A model generated the notes under the pieces. That model saw nothing but the letters and a program-made list of their open reading frames with translations, had not been told where the DNA came from and searched no databases. The translations under genes and the position numbers were made by a program. This document shows, one piece after another, positions 27,465 through 38,904 of a DNA stretch of 64,000 bases (position 1 is its first letter; each line of letters opens with the position of its first letter). This DNA comes from Mycolicibacterium goodii (GTDB taxonomy: Bacteria > Actinomycetota > Actinomycetes > Mycobacteriales > Mycobacteriaceae). The stretch lies in assembly GCF_001187505.1 (NCBI RefSeq), contig NZ_CP012150.1, positions 6,110,048 to 6,174,047 on the forward strand, given 5' to 3'.

Positions 27465-27989
27465 CTATTGCGGCAGACCAGGCGGCGTCGGCGCGGGCGA
27501 CGATGCCGGCTCAGGCAACGGTGTCGGCGCGGGTGCCGCGCCGGGCAGCACCGGCAGCGTGATCGGCGGCAGGATGCCGGGACCGTCCGGGTCCACGACC
27601 GTGGTCTGCGGACCGGGCGACGTGGTCGTGGGGCTCGTCGGGCTGGTGGTGTCGTCGGGGCCGAGCGGACCGGTCGGGGTCGTCGTCGGCGTCAGCGGGG
27701 TCGGCGACGGCTCGGTGGTCGTCGTGGTGGTGGTCGTCGTCGGAGTCGTCGTGCGCGGCGCCTCGACGTTGGTGCGCGGCACCCACGTGTAGTCCGGGTC
27801 GGGCACGAAACCCGGCGGCACCACCTGCGGCGCCTGGGCGGGCACCACCTCGGGCTGGTAGTTCTGCTGCACCCACCACAACGCGAAGAACGCCACGGTG
27901 AGCACCACCGTCGACGTGCGCAACCTGCCGACGCGGCTGCGCCAGAACCGGGTGGCGGCGTCCGTCACGCGGTTGAGGTCGACTTTCAC
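27465..27989 (-). CDS. Pro/Thr-rich single-pass membrane protein (Rv3103c-like)
   Basis: A 174-residue protein with a short basic cytosolic N-terminus, one membrane helix at about 26-42 ([14 protein letters not shown]), and a long external tail rich in Pro and Thr, with a run of nine Thr residues near residue 85. Its position between ftsE and the mscS-like gene matches Rv3103c of M. tuberculosis. GTG start overlaps the mscS stop as GTGA. The tail could be O-mannosylated; function unknown. Confidence 0.85.
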   Translation of the reverse strand: MKVDLNRVTDAATRFWRSRVGRLRTSTVVLTVAFFALWWVQQNYQPEVVPAQAPQVVPPGFVPDPDYTWVPRTNVEAPRTTTPTTTTTTTTTEPSPTPLTPTTTPTGPLGPDDTTSPTSPTTTSPGPQTTVVDPDGPGILPPITLPVLPGAAPAPTPLPEPASSPAPTPPGLPQ

Positions 27990-28969
27990 TTCTTCTGCTC
28001 CTGGGGGGCGGTGTGCTGCGCCTCGGCCACGGCTGTCGGGTGCAGGATGTCGCCCGCGGCCGCCACCGACGCGTCCGAGGAGGTGACCACGCCCGCGCGG
28101 CGCAGCGCGCGGATCACCCGCACGCGCAGCCGTCTGCCCACCTCGAACTGTTTGCCCGGCAGGGTGCGCGCGACCATGCGCAGGTTCACGGTGTCCACCC
28201 CGATGCTCTCCACGCCCATGAGCTGGGGCTTGTCGAGCACCAGCCGGGACAGCTCGGTGTCCTCGGTGGCCCGTTCGGCGACGTCGTTGAGGACATCGTT
28301 GACGATGTTGAGGTCGACGCTCACCGGAACCGGAATGTCGATGACCGCGCGTGCCCAGTCCTTCGACAGGTTCAAAGCCTTGACGATCTGCCCGTTGGGG
28401 ACGGTGTACATCTCCCCTTCGCTGGACCGCAGTTTGGTGATGCGCAGGGTGACGTCCTCGACCGTGCCCTCGGCCTCGTTGCTCGCGCCGATCGTCAACC
28501 GCACGAGGTCACCGAACCCGTACTGCTTCTCGGTGATGATGAAGAAGCCCGCGAGCAGGTCCTGCACGATGCGTTGCGCACCGAAACCGAGCGCGGCGCC
28601 CAGCACCGCCGCGGGCGCGACCAGCGAGGCGATGGGAACGGCGAGCACGTCGGTCACCTCGACCAGGACGATGACGAACAACAGGGCCACCGACACCCAG
28701 GAGATCACCGACGCGACGGCCTGGCGGTGCTTGGCGCTCTCCGAGCGCACCAGCTGATTGCTCTCCTGGTACTCCTCGTCGATGCGGCGCACCACGCGCT
28801 GCGCGGCCCAGTTGATGAACCGCGCCGCGAGCAGGCCACCGATCAGCAGCAGCGCGATCCGCAGCCCCTTGGTGAGGATCCACACGCCGATCTCGCCGTG
28901 CCAGAAGTTGTGCCAGCGGTCGGCCACCGCGAAGGCGAGAACGGTTGCCGACGGACTGCTACTCGTCAT
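27986..28969 (-). CDS. MscS-family mechanosensitive channel protein
   Basis: A 327-residue membrane protein with helices near 30-50, 85-110 and 115-140. The pore-lining helix [21 protein letters not shown] and the following beta domain ([22 protein letters not shown]) are the MscS signature. It should open on membrane tension to release solutes during osmotic downshock. The ATG at 28969 overlaps the end of prfB by 11 bases; a longer 344-residue reading extends further into prfB and is less likely. Confidence 0.92.
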   Translation of the reverse strand: MTSSSPSATVLAFAVADRWHNFWHGEIGVWILTKGLRIALLLIGGLLAARFINWAAQRVVRRIDEEYQESNQLVRSESAKHRQAVASVISWVSVALLFVIVLVEVTDVLAVPIASLVAPAAVLGAALGFGAQRIVQDLLAGFFIITEKQYGFGDLVRLTIGASNEAEGTVEDVTLRITKLRSSEGEMYTVPNGQIVKALNLSKDWARAVIDIPVPVSVDLNIVNDVLNDVAERATEDTELSRLVLDKPQLMGVESIGVDTVNLRMVARTLPGKQFEVGRRLRVRVIRALRRAGVVTSSDASVAAAGDILHPTAVAEAQHTAPQEQKK

Positions 28970-30065
28970 CTTTTCGGTTACGCCATCTGATTCCTGCCTC
29001 CAGGAATCCGTCGATGTCACCGTCGAGGACGGCGGCCGGGTTGCCCACCTCGAATTCGGTGCGCAGGTCCTTGACCATCTGGTACGGGTGCAGGACGTAG
29101 GACCGCATCTGGTTGCCCCACGAACTGCCGCCGTCGCCCTTGAGCGCGTCCATCTCGGCGCGCTCCTCCTGACGCTTGCGCTCCAACAGCTTGGCCTGCA
29201 ACACCCGCATCGCCGACACCTTGTTCTGCAGCTGCGATTTCTCGTTCTGGCAGGTCACCACGATACCGGTGGGGATGTGGGTCAGCCGGACGGCGGAGTC
29301 GGTGGTGTTGACCGACTGGCCCCCTGGACCGCTGGAGCGGTAGACGTCGACGCGGATGTCGTTCTCCGGGATGTCGATGTGGTCGGTGGTCTCCACCACG
29401 GGCAGCACCTCGACGTCGGCGAACGACGTCTGGCGCCGGCTCTGGTTGTCGAACGGGCTGATCCGCACCAGCCGGTGGGTGCCCTGCTCGACCGACAGCG
29501 TGCCGTAGGCGTACGGCGCGTGCACGGCGAAGGTCGCGCTCTTGATACCTGCCTCTTCGGCGTAGGAGGTGTCGAAGGTCTCCACGGGGTAGTCGTGTTT
29601 CTCGGCCCAGCGGATGTACATCCGCATCAGCATCTCGGCCCAGTCCGCGGCGTCGACGCCACCGGCGCCGGACCGGATCGTCACGACGGCCTCGCGCTCG
29701 TCGTACTCACCCGACAGCAGGGTGCGGACCTCCATCGCCTCGATGTCCTCGCGCAGCTTGGCGAGTTCGGCGTCGGCCTCGGCGACCTCGTCCGCGCCGC
29801 CTTCTTCGGCGGCCAGTTCGTACAGCACCGGCAGGTCGTCGAGGCGCCGGCGCAGATCCTCGACCCGGCGCAGTTCGTTCTGCGCGTGGGACAGGTCGCT
29901 GGTCACCTTCTGCGCCCGGGTCTGGTCGTCCCACAGGTTCGGGTCCGACGCGTCCTTCTCGAGCTGTTCGATGCGGTTACGGAGTCCGTCCACGTCGAGC
30001 ACCCGCTCCACGGTCGTCAGGGTGGTGTCGAGTGCGGCGATTTCTGCTTGACGGTCAGGATCCAC
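28959..30065 (-). CDS. prfB: Peptide chain release factor 2
   Basis: A 368-residue class I release factor for UGA and UAA. The tripeptide anticodon SPF ([10 protein letters not shown]) and the catalytic GGQ (SGPGGQSVN, near residue 249) are present. The gene is one uninterrupted frame, so it lacks the programmed frameshift of E. coli prfB. A GTG start lies eight bases after TAACCT, consistent with a leaderless transcript. It begins a unit with the mscS-like, Rv3103c-like and ftsEX genes, and diverges from fprA. Confidence 0.97.
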   Translation of the reverse strand: MDPDRQAEIAALDTTLTTVERVLDVDGLRNRIEQLEKDASDPNLWDDQTRAQKVTSDLSHAQNELRRVEDLRRRLDDLPVLYELAAEEGGADEVAEADAELAKLREDIEAMEVRTLLSGEYDEREAVVTIRSGAGGVDAADWAEMLMRMYIRWAEKHDYPVETFDTSYAEEAGIKSATFAVHAPYAYGTLSVEQGTHRLVRISPFDNQSRRQTSFADVEVLPVVETTDHIDIPENDIRVDVYRSSGPGGQSVNTTDSAVRLTHIPTGIVVTCQNEKSQLQNKVSAMRVLQAKLLERKRQEERAEMDALKGDGGSSWGNQMRSYVLHPYQMVKDLRTEFEVGNPAAVLDGDIDGFLEAGIRWRNRKDDE

Positions 30066-30236
30066 GGAAGTTCAGGTTACCCGGCCACAGCTGACCGGCG
30101 TTTCTCGCGACCTCCCGCAGGGTTGCGAATCCGCGTTTAGCATCGGGTGTACCCCGTCCTCCCACGTCGCGACAGCCCCTTGCGCGTGGCAGGACGAGTG
30201 AAAGATGGCTTCCAGTCGAGCTCAGTTAGGCACCGT

Positions 30237-31604
30237 ATGCGCCCGTATCACGTAGCGATCGTCGGCTCAGGACCTTCCGGATTCTTTGCTGCCGCATCGC
30301 TGCTGAAGTTTGCCGATTCCCAACCCGACCGCGATGTCCGAGTGGACATGCTCGAGATGCTGCCGACCCCGTGGGGGCTGGTGCGCTCCGGCGTCGCGCC
30401 CGACCATCCGAAGATCAAGTCGATCAGCGCCCAGTTCGAGAAGACGGCCAACGACCCGCGCTTCCGGTTCTTCGGCAACATCCGGGTCGGTGAACACGTC
30501 CAGCCCGCCGAACTCGCCGAACGGTACGACGCCGTCGTCTACGCCGTCGGCGCACAGTCCGACCGCGCGCTGAACATCCCCGGTGAGGAGCTGCCCGGCA
30601 GCGTCGCGGCGGTGGATTTCGTGGGCTGGTACAACGCGCATCCGCATTTCGGTGAGATGGCACCGAACCTCTCCGGCGGGCGCGCCGTGGTGGTGGGCAA
30701 CGGCAACGTGGCGCTCGACGTCGCACGCATCCTGGTCAGCGACCCGAAGGCGTTGGCCGCCACCGACATCGCCGACCACGCGCTGGAGATGCTCGACGCG
30801 CGCGGCGTGGAAGAGGTGGTGGTCATCGGGCGGCGCGGTCCGCTGCAGGCCACGTTCACCACGCTGGAGTTGCGCGAACTCGGCGAGATGGAGGGCATGG
30901 GCGACGTCGATGTGATCCTGGACCCGGCCGATTTCGCCGCCATCACCGACGAGGATCTGGAAGCCGCGGGCAAGACCACCAAACAGAACATCAAGGTGCT
31001 GCGCGGGTACGCCGAGAAAGAGCCGCGAGGCGCCAAGCGGCGCATCGTGTTCCGGTTCTTCACCTCACCGATCGAGTTGCGCGGCGAGGGCCGGGTCGAA
31101 TCGATCGTGTTGGGGCGCAATGAACTTGTGCGCGGTGCCGACGGCAGGATGGTGGCCAAGGACACCGGCGACCGCGAGGAGTTGCCCGCTCAACTGGTGG
31201 TGCGGGCGGTCGGCTACCGCGGCGTGCCGACGCCGGGCCTGCCGTTCGACGACCGTTCCGGCACGATTCCGCACATCGACGGGCGGATCGACGGCAGCTC
31301 CAACCAATACGTGGTGGGCTGGATCAAACGCGGCCCGTCCGGCGTGATCGGCAGCAACAAAAAGGACTCGCAGGACACCGTCAACACGCTGCTCGACGAT
31401 CTCGGCTCGGCCGATCTGCCCGGGCGCGAACCCGACCACGGCGAGCGGCTCGCGGCCTGGCTGCTGGAGCGCCAGCCCAAGGTCGTCACCGGTGATCACT
31501 GGAAGCTGATCGACGACTACGAGCGCGCCGCGGGCGAGCCGACCGGCAGGCCCAGGGTGAAGTTGGCGAGCGTGGCCGAGCTGCTGCGCGTGGGCCACGG
31601 CTGA
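30237..31604 (+). CDS. fprA: NADPH-ferredoxin reductase FprA
   Basis: A 455-residue FAD enzyme of the adrenodoxin-reductase type that passes electrons from NADPH to ferredoxin for cytochromes P450 and other partners. The FAD motif GSGPSGFF starts near residue 10, the NADPH motif GNGNVALDVAR near 157, and the C-terminal GWIKRGPSGVIG block is conserved. The ATG at 30237 matches the known MRPYHVAIVG start; 30 upstream codons are open but atypical. It diverges from prfB, as in M. tuberculosis (Rv3105c/Rv3106). Confidence 0.96.
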   Translation: MRPYHVAIVGSGPSGFFAAASLLKFADSQPDRDVRVDMLEMLPTPWGLVRSGVAPDHPKIKSISAQFEKTANDPRFRFFGNIRVGEHVQPAELAERYDAVVYAVGAQSDRALNIPGEELPGSVAAVDFVGWYNAHPHFGEMAPNLSGGRAVVVGNGNVALDVARILVSDPKALAATDIADHALEMLDARGVEEVVVIGRRGPLQATFTTLELRELGEMEGMGDVDVILDPADFAAITDEDLEAAGKTTKQNIKVLRGYAEKEPRGAKRRIVFRFFTSPIELRGEGRVESIVLGRNELVRGADGRMVAKDTGDREELPAQLVVRAVGYRGVPTPGLPFDDRSGTIPHIDGRIDGSSNQYVVGWIKRGPSGVIGSNKKDSQDTVNTLLDDLGSADLPGREPDHGERLAAWLLERQPKVVTGDHWKLIDDYERAAGEPTGRPRVKLASVAELLRVGHG

Positions 31605-31623
31605 TGTCCTCGCGCTCGGTGGA

Positions 31624-31980
31624 CTACACCGGCGGCGGCTCGTGCGGCGCCTCGTGTGGCTGCTCCGGCGGCGCGAACGCCCATTTGTCGGGATTGCTCG
31701 GCGAGTAGACCACCGGGAACAACGCACCCATGCTGGGCCAGTCGTTCACGTCGACGGTAATCTGCTGATACACGACATGTTCTCGGACCGTCGGCCCGTT
31801 GATGACGCCGGTGATGGTGACGAACTGCTCCCCCGTCGCGTCGGGCCGTGGGCTCACGCCGGTCACCAGCAGGGTGCCGTGCGCGAGTTCACCTCGGATG
31901 CCGCGGCGGCGCATGATCAACGGGGCCAGCAACAGCGCCAGAGCGCCCACCAGCAACAACAGCATGCCGAATTCCCACAC
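31624..31980 (-). CDS. Small membrane-anchored protein of unknown function
   Basis: About 118 residues from the GTG at 31980, which follows a GGCGGGG stretch. An N-terminal membrane helix ([17 protein letters not shown]) is followed by a beta-rich soluble domain with a [20 protein letters not shown] stretch, [10 protein letters not shown], and a Pro/His-rich C-terminus. Codon bias fits a real gene. It converges with fprA and diverges from hisN. No named family recognised. Confidence 0.72.
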   Translation of the reverse strand: MWEFGMLLLLVGALALLLAPLIMRRRGIRGELAHGTLLVTGVSPRPDATGEQFVTITGVINGPTVREHVVYQQITVDVNDWPSMGALFPVVYSPSNPDKWAFAPPEQPHEAPHEPPPV

Positions 31981-32003
31981 CCCGCCATGGTAGGACTGCA
32001 GCC

Positions 32004-32786
32004 ATGAGCACCGTCGCAGATGACCTGACACTCGCCCTGAAACTGGCCGACCAGGCCGACACCCTGACCATGGACCGGTTCGGCGCACTGGATCTGCGGG
32101 TGGAGACCAAACCCGATCTGACCCCGGTCACCGACGCCGACCGCGGCGCGGAGGAGGCGCTGCGCGCGGCGTTGGCCGAGGCCCGACCCGGCGACACCGT
32201 GTTCGGTGAAGAGTTCGGCGGCACAACGGCTTCGGCGGGTCGGCAGTGGGTCATCGACCCGATCGACGGCACCAAGAACTTCGTCCGCGGCGTGCCGGTG
32301 TGGTGCACGTTGATCGCGCTGCTCACCGATGGCGTACCCACCGTCGGGGTGGTCAGCGCCCCCGCGCTGGCCCGCCGCTGGTGGGCCGCCGACGGGCAGG
32401 GCGCGTTCGGTTCGTTCAACGGCACGGCGCGCAGGCTCGCGGTGTCGGGGGTGAGTGACCTGTCGGCGGCGAGCCTGTCCTACTCGGACCTGACCACCGG
32501 CTGGGACGACCGCCGCGGGCGCTTCGTGGAACTGACCGACGCGGTGTGGCGGGTGCGGGCCTACGGCGACTTCTGGTCGTACTGCATGGTCGCCGAGGGC
32601 TCGGTCGACATCGCCTGCGAACCCGAGGTCAAGCTGTGGGACATCGCGCCGCTGGACATCCTGATCCGCGAGGCCGGCGGCAAGTTCACCAGCATCGATG
32701 GCACCGACGGCCCGCACGGCGGCAGCGCGCTGGCGACCAACGGAATGCTGCACGACGCCGTGGTGAGCAGGCTGTCCGTGCGCTGA
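32004..32786 (+). CDS. hisN: Histidinol-phosphatase (inositol-monophosphatase family)
   Basis: A 260-residue Mg2+-dependent phosphatase. The metal site is complete: Asp44 region [10 protein letters not shown], Glu69-Glu70 (FGEEFG), the DPIDGTKNF motif at about 85-93, and a C-terminal WDIAPLDIL block. In mycobacteria the Rv3137 orthologue removes phosphate from L-histidinol phosphate in histidine synthesis. It stands just upstream of fadE24/fadE23, the same order as Rv3137-Rv3139-Rv3140. Confidence 0.92.
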   Translation: MSTVADDLTLALKLADQADTLTMDRFGALDLRVETKPDLTPVTDADRGAEEALRAALAEARPGDTVFGEEFGGTTASAGRQWVIDPIDGTKNFVRGVPVWCTLIALLTDGVPTVGVVSAPALARRWWAADGQGAFGSFNGTARRLAVSGVSDLSAASLSYSDLTTGWDDRRGRFVELTDAVWRVRAYGDFWSYCMVAEGSVDIACEPEVKLWDIAPLDILIREAGGKFTSIDGTDGPHGGSALATNGMLHDAVVSRLSVR

Positions 32787-32830
32787 GCCCGGGTCGGGAG
32801 CGTCCGGCGGCTGTGAGGTTGGTAACAGGT

Positions 32831-32864
32831 GAACGCTATCTTACTCTGGAGTAAGATAGCGTTC
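32831..32864. promoter_or_regulatory. Long perfect palindrome upstream of fadE24, probable operator
   Basis: GAACGCTATCTTACT at 32831-32845 is mirrored exactly at 32850-32864 around a 4-base spacer, a perfect 15-bp inverted repeat in a 113-base gap. A TAAGAT hexamer at 32852-32857, inside the right arm, could be a -10 box, so a bound dimer would block RNA polymerase. No T-run follows, which argues against a terminator. A TetR-family regulator is the most likely binder; its identity is unknown. Confidence 0.7.
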
Positions 32865-32899
32865 AGAAGCGTCGCCACGACCAACAGAGGCAGCTGACA

Positions 32900-34309
32900 A
32901 TGACCAACACCCTGCCGTCCAAGAACGGCTCCGTAACCCGTCCCAAGCGCTCCGGCCACGAAAGCGCCGTCGGCCTGCAGAAGCACAAGCGGACCGCGAC
33001 CGACATCGGCCTTGCGCTGATCACCCCGATCGTCGGGCAGGAATGGCTGGACCGCTACGGCCTGCGGGACCCGCTCAACCGCGGCCTGAAATACGGTGTG
33101 AAGCAAGTCTTTTCGACCGCGGGCGCGACCACCCGGCAGTTCAAACGCATCCAGGGACTCGGCAAGGCACCCACCCGGCTTGAGGGCCATCGGCCCGAAA
33201 AAGGGTCAGACCTGTTCGACCTGACGCCCGACGACGACCAGAAGATGATCGTCGAGACGGTCAGCGAGTTCGCCGCCGAGATCCTGCGCCCGGCCGCCCA
33301 CGACGCCGACGAAACCGCGACCTATCCCCCGGATCTGATCGCCAAGGCCGCCGAGCTGGGCATCACGGCGGTCCACGTGCCCGAGGACTTCGACGGCATC
33401 GCCGAGCACCGTTCGACGACCACCAACGCCCTGGTCGCAGAGGCCCTGGCGTACGGCGACATGGGCCTGGCCCTGCCGATCCTGGCGCCCGGCGGCGTCG
33501 CGTCGGCATTGACGCACTGGGGCAGCGCCGATCAGCAGGCGACCTACCTCAAGGAGTACGCAGGCGACAACGTCCCGCAGTCCAGCGTCGTGATCGCCGA
33601 ACCGCACGCGCTGTTCGACCCCACCGAGCTCAAGACCACCGCGGTGCGCACCCCGAGCGGGTACCGGCTCTCGGGCGTGAAGTCGCTCGTCCCGGCCGCC
33701 GCCGATGCCGAATTGTTCGTCGTCGCGGCCCAATTGAGCGGCAAGCCCGCGCTGTTCATCGTCGAGGCGTCGACACCGGGCCTGACCGTCAAGGCCGACC
33801 GCAGCATGGGTCTGCGGGCCGCGGCGCTCGGGCAGATCGAGCTGGACAACGTGTCGGTGCCGCTGAGCGCGCGCCTGGGCGAAGACGGCGCCACCGATCA
33901 GGACTACTCCGAGGCGATCGCCCTGGCCCGCCTGGGCTGGGCCGCGCTTGCCGTCGGCACCTCACACGCGGTGCTCGACTACGTCATCCCCTACGTCAAG
34001 GAGCGCCACGCGTTCGGTGAGCCGATCGCGCACCGGCAGTCGGTGGCGTTCATGTGCGCCAACATCGCCATCGAGCTCGACGGCCTCCGGCTGATCACCT
34101 GGCGCGGTGCGGCACGTGCCGAGCAGGGCCTGCCGTTCGCCAGGGAGGCCGCGCTGGCCCGCAAGCTCGGCGCCGACAAGGGCATGCAGATCGGCCTGGA
34201 CGGCGTGCAGCTGCTCGGCGGCCACGGCTACACCAAGGAGCACCCGGTGGAGCGCTGGTACCGCGATCTGCGGGCCATCGGCGTCGCCGAGGGCGTCGTC
34301 GTCATCTAA
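32900..34309 (+). CDS. fadE24: Acyl-CoA dehydrogenase FadE24
   Basis: A 469-residue flavoenzyme of the acyl-CoA dehydrogenase superfamily. A basic N-terminal extension of about 60 residues precedes the usual helical, beta and C-terminal helical domains. The end carries LLGGHGYTKEHPVERWYRD, the conserved FAD/CoA region. Length and order (hisN-fadE24-fadE23-fadB4) match Rv3139 of M. tuberculosis. It is probably co-transcribed with fadE23 and controlled through the palindrome upstream. Physiological acyl-CoA substrate is not known from sequence. Confidence 0.95.
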   Translation: MTNTLPSKNGSVTRPKRSGHESAVGLQKHKRTATDIGLALITPIVGQEWLDRYGLRDPLNRGLKYGVKQVFSTAGATTRQFKRIQGLGKAPTRLEGHRPEKGSDLFDLTPDDDQKMIVETVSEFAAEILRPAAHDADETATYPPDLIAKAAELGITAVHVPEDFDGIAEHRSTTTNALVAEALAYGDMGLALPILAPGGVASALTHWGSADQQATYLKEYAGDNVPQSSVVIAEPHALFDPTELKTTAVRTPSGYRLSGVKSLVPAAADAELFVVAAQLSGKPALFIVEASTPGLTVKADRSMGLRAAALGQIELDNVSVPLSARLGEDGATDQDYSEAIALARLGWAALAVGTSHAVLDYVIPYVKERHAFGEPIAHRQSVAFMCANIAIELDGLRLITWRGAARAEQGLPFAREAALARKLGADKGMQIGLDGVQLLGGHGYTKEHPVERWYRDLRAIGVAEGVVVI

Positions 34310-34351
34310 CCGTCGAGATCCAACCGTCGAGCTACGAGCGAAAGACCGATC

Positions 34352-35572
34352 ATGGCAATCAATCTGGAACTGCCCCGCAAGCTTCAGGCAGTCGTCGAGA
34401 AGGGCCATCAGGGCGCCGCGGAGATGCTGCGGCCCATCTCGCGCAAGTACGACCTGGCCGAGCACGCCTACCCCGTCGAGCTCGACACCCTGGCCAACCT
34501 GTTCGAGGGCATCTCGAGCGCCAAGACCATCTCGTTCGCGGGCGCCGAGGCGTTCCGCGACGACGCCAACGGCTCCGGCAAGGAGTCGACGGTCAACGGC
34601 GCCAACATGTCCGCGCTCCTCAACGCCCTCGAGATCAGCTGGGGCGATGTGGCGCTGCTGCTGTCGGTGCCGCGCCAGGGTCTCGGCAATGCGGCCATCT
34701 CCTCGGTCGCGACCCCCGAGCAACTCGAACGGCTCGGCAAGGACGTGTGGGCCGCAATGGCCATCACCGAACCGGGCTTCGGCTCCGACTCGGCGGCCGT
34801 GTCGACCACCGCGGTGCTCGACGGCGACGAGTACGTGATCAACGGCGAGAAGATCTTCGTCACCGCGGGTTCGCGCGCGACCCACATCGTGGTGTGGGCG
34901 ACGCTCGACAAGTCGCTGGGCCGTGCGGCGATCAAGTCGTTCATCGTGCCGCGTGAGCATCCCGGCGTCACCGTCGAGCGGCTCGAACACAAGCTCGGCA
35001 TCAAGGCCTCCGACACCGCGGTGATCCGCTTCGAGAACGCCCGCATCCCCAAGGACAACCTGCTCGGTGACCCGGAAATCCACGTGGAGAAGGGTTTTGC
35101 CGGGGTCATGGAGACCTTCGACAACACCAGGCCGATCGTCGCGGCGATGGCCGTCGGCATCGCCCGCGCCGCGCTGGAGGATTTGCGCGCGATCCTCACC
35201 GACGCCGGTGTCGAGATCTCCTACGACAAGCCGGCCCACGCCCAGAGCGCCGCGGCCGCGGAATTCCTGCGGATGGAGGCCGACTGGGAGGCCGGTTACC
35301 TGCTGACGGTCCGCTCGGCGTGGCAGGCCGACAACAACATCCCCAACTCCAAAGAAGCCTCGATGGGTAAGGCCAAGGCCGCCAGGGTGGCCAGTGACAT
35401 CACCCTCAAGGCCGTCGAAATGGCAGGCACCACAGGCTATTCCGAACAGACCCTGCTGGAGAAGTGGGCGCGTGACTCGAAGATCCTCGACATCTTCGAG
35501 GGCACGCAACAGATTCAGCAGCTCGTGGTGGCCCGCCGCCTGCTGGGCCTGAGCTCCGCCGAACTGAAGTAA
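34352..35572 (+). CDS. fadE23: Acyl-CoA dehydrogenase FadE23
   Basis: A 406-residue acyl-CoA dehydrogenase with typical blocks: AMAITEPGFGSD (flavin and substrate contact), YVINGEKIFVTAGSRA, and EGTQQIQQLVVARRLLG at the C-terminus. It starts 42 bases after fadE24; in the gap CAACCGTCGAG is nearly duplicated. It matches Rv3140. The two FadE proteins may form a heteromer, as paired mycobacterial FadEs do in sterol side-chain degradation; that is an inference from their pairing. Confidence 0.95.
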   Translation: MAINLELPRKLQAVVEKGHQGAAEMLRPISRKYDLAEHAYPVELDTLANLFEGISSAKTISFAGAEAFRDDANGSGKESTVNGANMSALLNALEISWGDVALLLSVPRQGLGNAAISSVATPEQLERLGKDVWAAMAITEPGFGSDSAAVSTTAVLDGDEYVINGEKIFVTAGSRATHIVVWATLDKSLGRAAIKSFIVPREHPGVTVERLEHKLGIKASDTAVIRFENARIPKDNLLGDPEIHVEKGFAGVMETFDNTRPIVAAMAVGIARAALEDLRAILTDAGVEISYDKPAHAQSAAAAEFLRMEADWEAGYLLTVRSAWQADNNIPNSKEASMGKAKAARVASDITLKAVEMAGTTGYSEQTLLEKWARDSKILDIFEGTQQIQQLVVARRLLGLSSAELK

Positions 35573-35593
35573 CCCCGCCCCGCGCCCCTTCCC

Positions 35594-35653
35594 GCGAGCA
35601 GACGCAAAACTGCACGAAACCGTGCGATTTTGGGCAGTTTTGCGTCTGCTCGC
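35594..35653. repeat. Long inverted repeat between fadE23 and fadB4
   Basis: A 20-base arm at 35594-35613 (GCGAGCAGACGCAAAACTGC) is perfectly mirrored at 35634-35653. The 20 bases between hold part of a small GCAC/GTGC stem. It ends about 20 bases before the fadB4 start. It may act as a transcription or mRNA-stability barrier. Similar GCAGACGCAAAA palindromes occur, to my recollection, at other mycobacterial intergenic sites. Confidence 0.8.
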
Positions 35654-35672
35654 CAGGGATATGGTGAGGGGC

Positions 35673-36671
35673 ATGGAATCGTTTCAGGCATTGGTGGCAC
35701 GGACCGACGGTGACAGCATCGCGGCCGCGGTGCAGACCCTTGAGCTCTCCGCACTGCCGCCGGGTGAGGTCACCATCCGTGTGCTGTACTCCAGCGTGAA
35801 CTTCAAGGACGCGCTCGCGCTGACCCCCAAAGGTGGTGTGGTACGCGAATATCCGGTGGTGCCCGGCATCGACCTCACCGGTGAGGTGGTCGCGTCCGAG
35901 TCGCCGGAGTTCACGGTGGGCGATCTGGTGCTCGCGCACGGCTACGACATCGGCACCGGCCACCACGGCGGCTACAGCGAGTACGCCCGCCTGCCTGCCG
36001 ATCAGGTCGTCGCGCTCGGTGCGCTGTCGCCGCGGGAGGGCGCGGCGATCGGCACCGCCGGGTTCACCGCTGCGATGAGCGTCGAGGCCATCACCGCCAG
36101 GGGCATCACGCCCGACGATGGTCCGGTCGTGGTGACGGGTGCGACCGGCGGGGTCGGCTCGGTGAGTGTCGACCTGCTGTCCGCGCTCGGCTACCACGTG
36201 GTGGCGTCGACCGGTAAGGCCGACCGCGCCGACGAGCTCCGCGCTCTCGGAGCGGCCGAGGTGATCGGCAGGCTGCCCGCCGATTCGGACGCCAAGCCGC
36301 GCCCGCTGGCCCGCGCGCAGTGGGCCGCGGCGGTCGACTGCGTCGGCGGCGCCACGCTCGCCGACGTGCTCAGCACCCTCAAGTACGGCGGTGCGGTGGC
36401 GGCCAGCGGGCTCACCGGCGGGGCCGCGCTGCACACCACGGTGATGCCGTTCATCCTGCGCGGTGTGGCGCTGCTGGGCATCGACTCGGTGCAGATGCCG
36501 ATCGGTGCGCGCCGCGCGCTGTGGGAGAAACTCGGTGGCGACCTCAAACCACGTCACCTCGACGAGCTGACACACGAGGTCGACGTCAAGGACGTGGTGA
36601 GCGTCATCGACGAGGTCCGCGCGGGCCGCTATGCCGGACGTGCGGTGGTGAAGGTGGCCGGCGGCTTCTAA
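35673..36671 (+). CDS. fadB4: Zinc-independent MDR reductase, FadB4-like quinone oxidoreductase / acryloyl-CoA reductase type
   Basis: A 332-residue medium-chain dehydrogenase/reductase of the YhdH/AcuI group. The start SSVNFKDALAL and the NADPH-binding GATGGVGSVSVDLL are diagnostic; zinc-ligand cysteines are absent. Members reduce acryloyl-CoA or quinones with NADPH. The ATG at 35673 follows GAGGGG; 17 upstream codons overlap the inverted repeat and are unlikely. It is the counterpart of Rv3141 (fadB4) and ends the fadE24-fadE23 group. Confidence 0.93.
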   Translation: MESFQALVARTDGDSIAAAVQTLELSALPPGEVTIRVLYSSVNFKDALALTPKGGVVREYPVVPGIDLTGEVVASESPEFTVGDLVLAHGYDIGTGHHGGYSEYARLPADQVVALGALSPREGAAIGTAGFTAAMSVEAITARGITPDDGPVVVTGATGGVGSVSVDLLSALGYHVVASTGKADRADELRALGAAEVIGRLPADSDAKPRPLARAQWAAAVDCVGGATLADVLSTLKYGGAVAASGLTGGAALHTTVMPFILRGVALLGIDSVQMPIGARRALWEKLGGDLKPRHLDELTHEVDVKDVVSVIDEVRAGRYAGRAVVKVAGGF

Positions 36672-36683
36672 GAACCGCATAAC

Positions 36684-36722
36684 CGAAATCGCCCAGAACA
36701 TCCTGTGTTCTGGGCGATTTCG
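36684..36722. terminator. Bidirectional hairpin between convergent fadB4 and antigen 85 gene
   Basis: CGAAATCGCCCAGAACA (36684-36700) and its exact complement (36706-36722) form a 17-bp stem with a 5-base loop. It lies between two stop codons of convergent genes, 12 bases from one and 13 from the other. The T content after the stem is modest, but position and stem length make a terminator function likely. Confidence 0.85.
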
Positions 36723-36735
36723 TGTGTGGCAGGGC

Positions 36736-38295
<1,560 letters not shown>

Positions 38296-38904
38296 GTGGC
38301 GGACATGGCCAGCGCCGACCGAACCGCCGTAGAGATCACCCGGCACCACGTGCCCAACCCCGACGCAAACCCCTGGGTCGAGGGGCCTCCCCCGCCGGTG
38401 CCCGTCGAGATCGTCGCCTACAACCCCGAGTGGCCGGCGCGCTACCGCGCGCTCGCCGCGCCGATCCGTACCGCACTGGGCCCCACTGCGCTGCACCTCG
38501 AGCACGTCGGGTCGACGTCGGTCCCCGGCCTGGCCGCCAAGGACGTGATCGACATCGATCTCACGGTCGACGATCCGCGCCACGAGGCGGCATACGTCCC
38601 GGCGTTGACGGACCTCGGCTACCGGTTGACGGTGCGCGAACCCGACTGGCATCAGCACCGGTGCCTGAATCTCGACGTGCCACGGGTGAACCTGCACGTG
38701 TTCGGGCCCGACTGCCCCGAGGTGATCCGTCACCGGATGTTCCGCGACTGGCTGTGCGCCCATCCCGACGACCGTGAACGGTACGAGGCCGCCAAACGGG
38801 CTGCCGTGCCCGGCGGTGGACACGTGATGGATTACAACGCGCGCAAACAACCCGTCATCCGCGAGATCTACGACCGGATGTTCCGCGCGGCGGGACTGCT
38901 GTGA
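38296..38904 (+). CDS. GrpB/UPF0157 family protein (nucleotidyltransferase fold)
   Basis: A 202-residue protein of the GrpB family. It contains LEHVGSTSVPGLAAKDVIDIDLTV, the GST and DxD elements of a nucleotidyltransferase-like fold, and HVFGPDCPEVIRH. A GTG at 38296 after GAGGAC is used; the ATG at 38305 is possible. Substrate unknown; some relatives are linked to CoA-biosynthesis proteins. It is the last ordinary gene before the catabolic cluster. Confidence 0.9.
   Translation: MADMASADRTAVEITRHHVPNPDANPWVEGPPPPVPVEIVAYNPEWPARYRALAAPIRTALGPTALHLEHVGSTSVPGLAAKDVIDIDLTVDDPRHEAAYVPALTDLGYRLTVREPDWHQHRCLNLDVPRVNLHVFGPDCPEVIRHRMFRDWLCAHPDDRERYEAAKRAAVPGGGHVMDYNARKQPVIREIYDRMFRAAGLL

Noticed and set aside
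28959..30065. Programmed frameshift in prfB
   Set aside because: The gene reads as a single uninterrupted frame through the region where E. coli prfB has its in-frame UGA.
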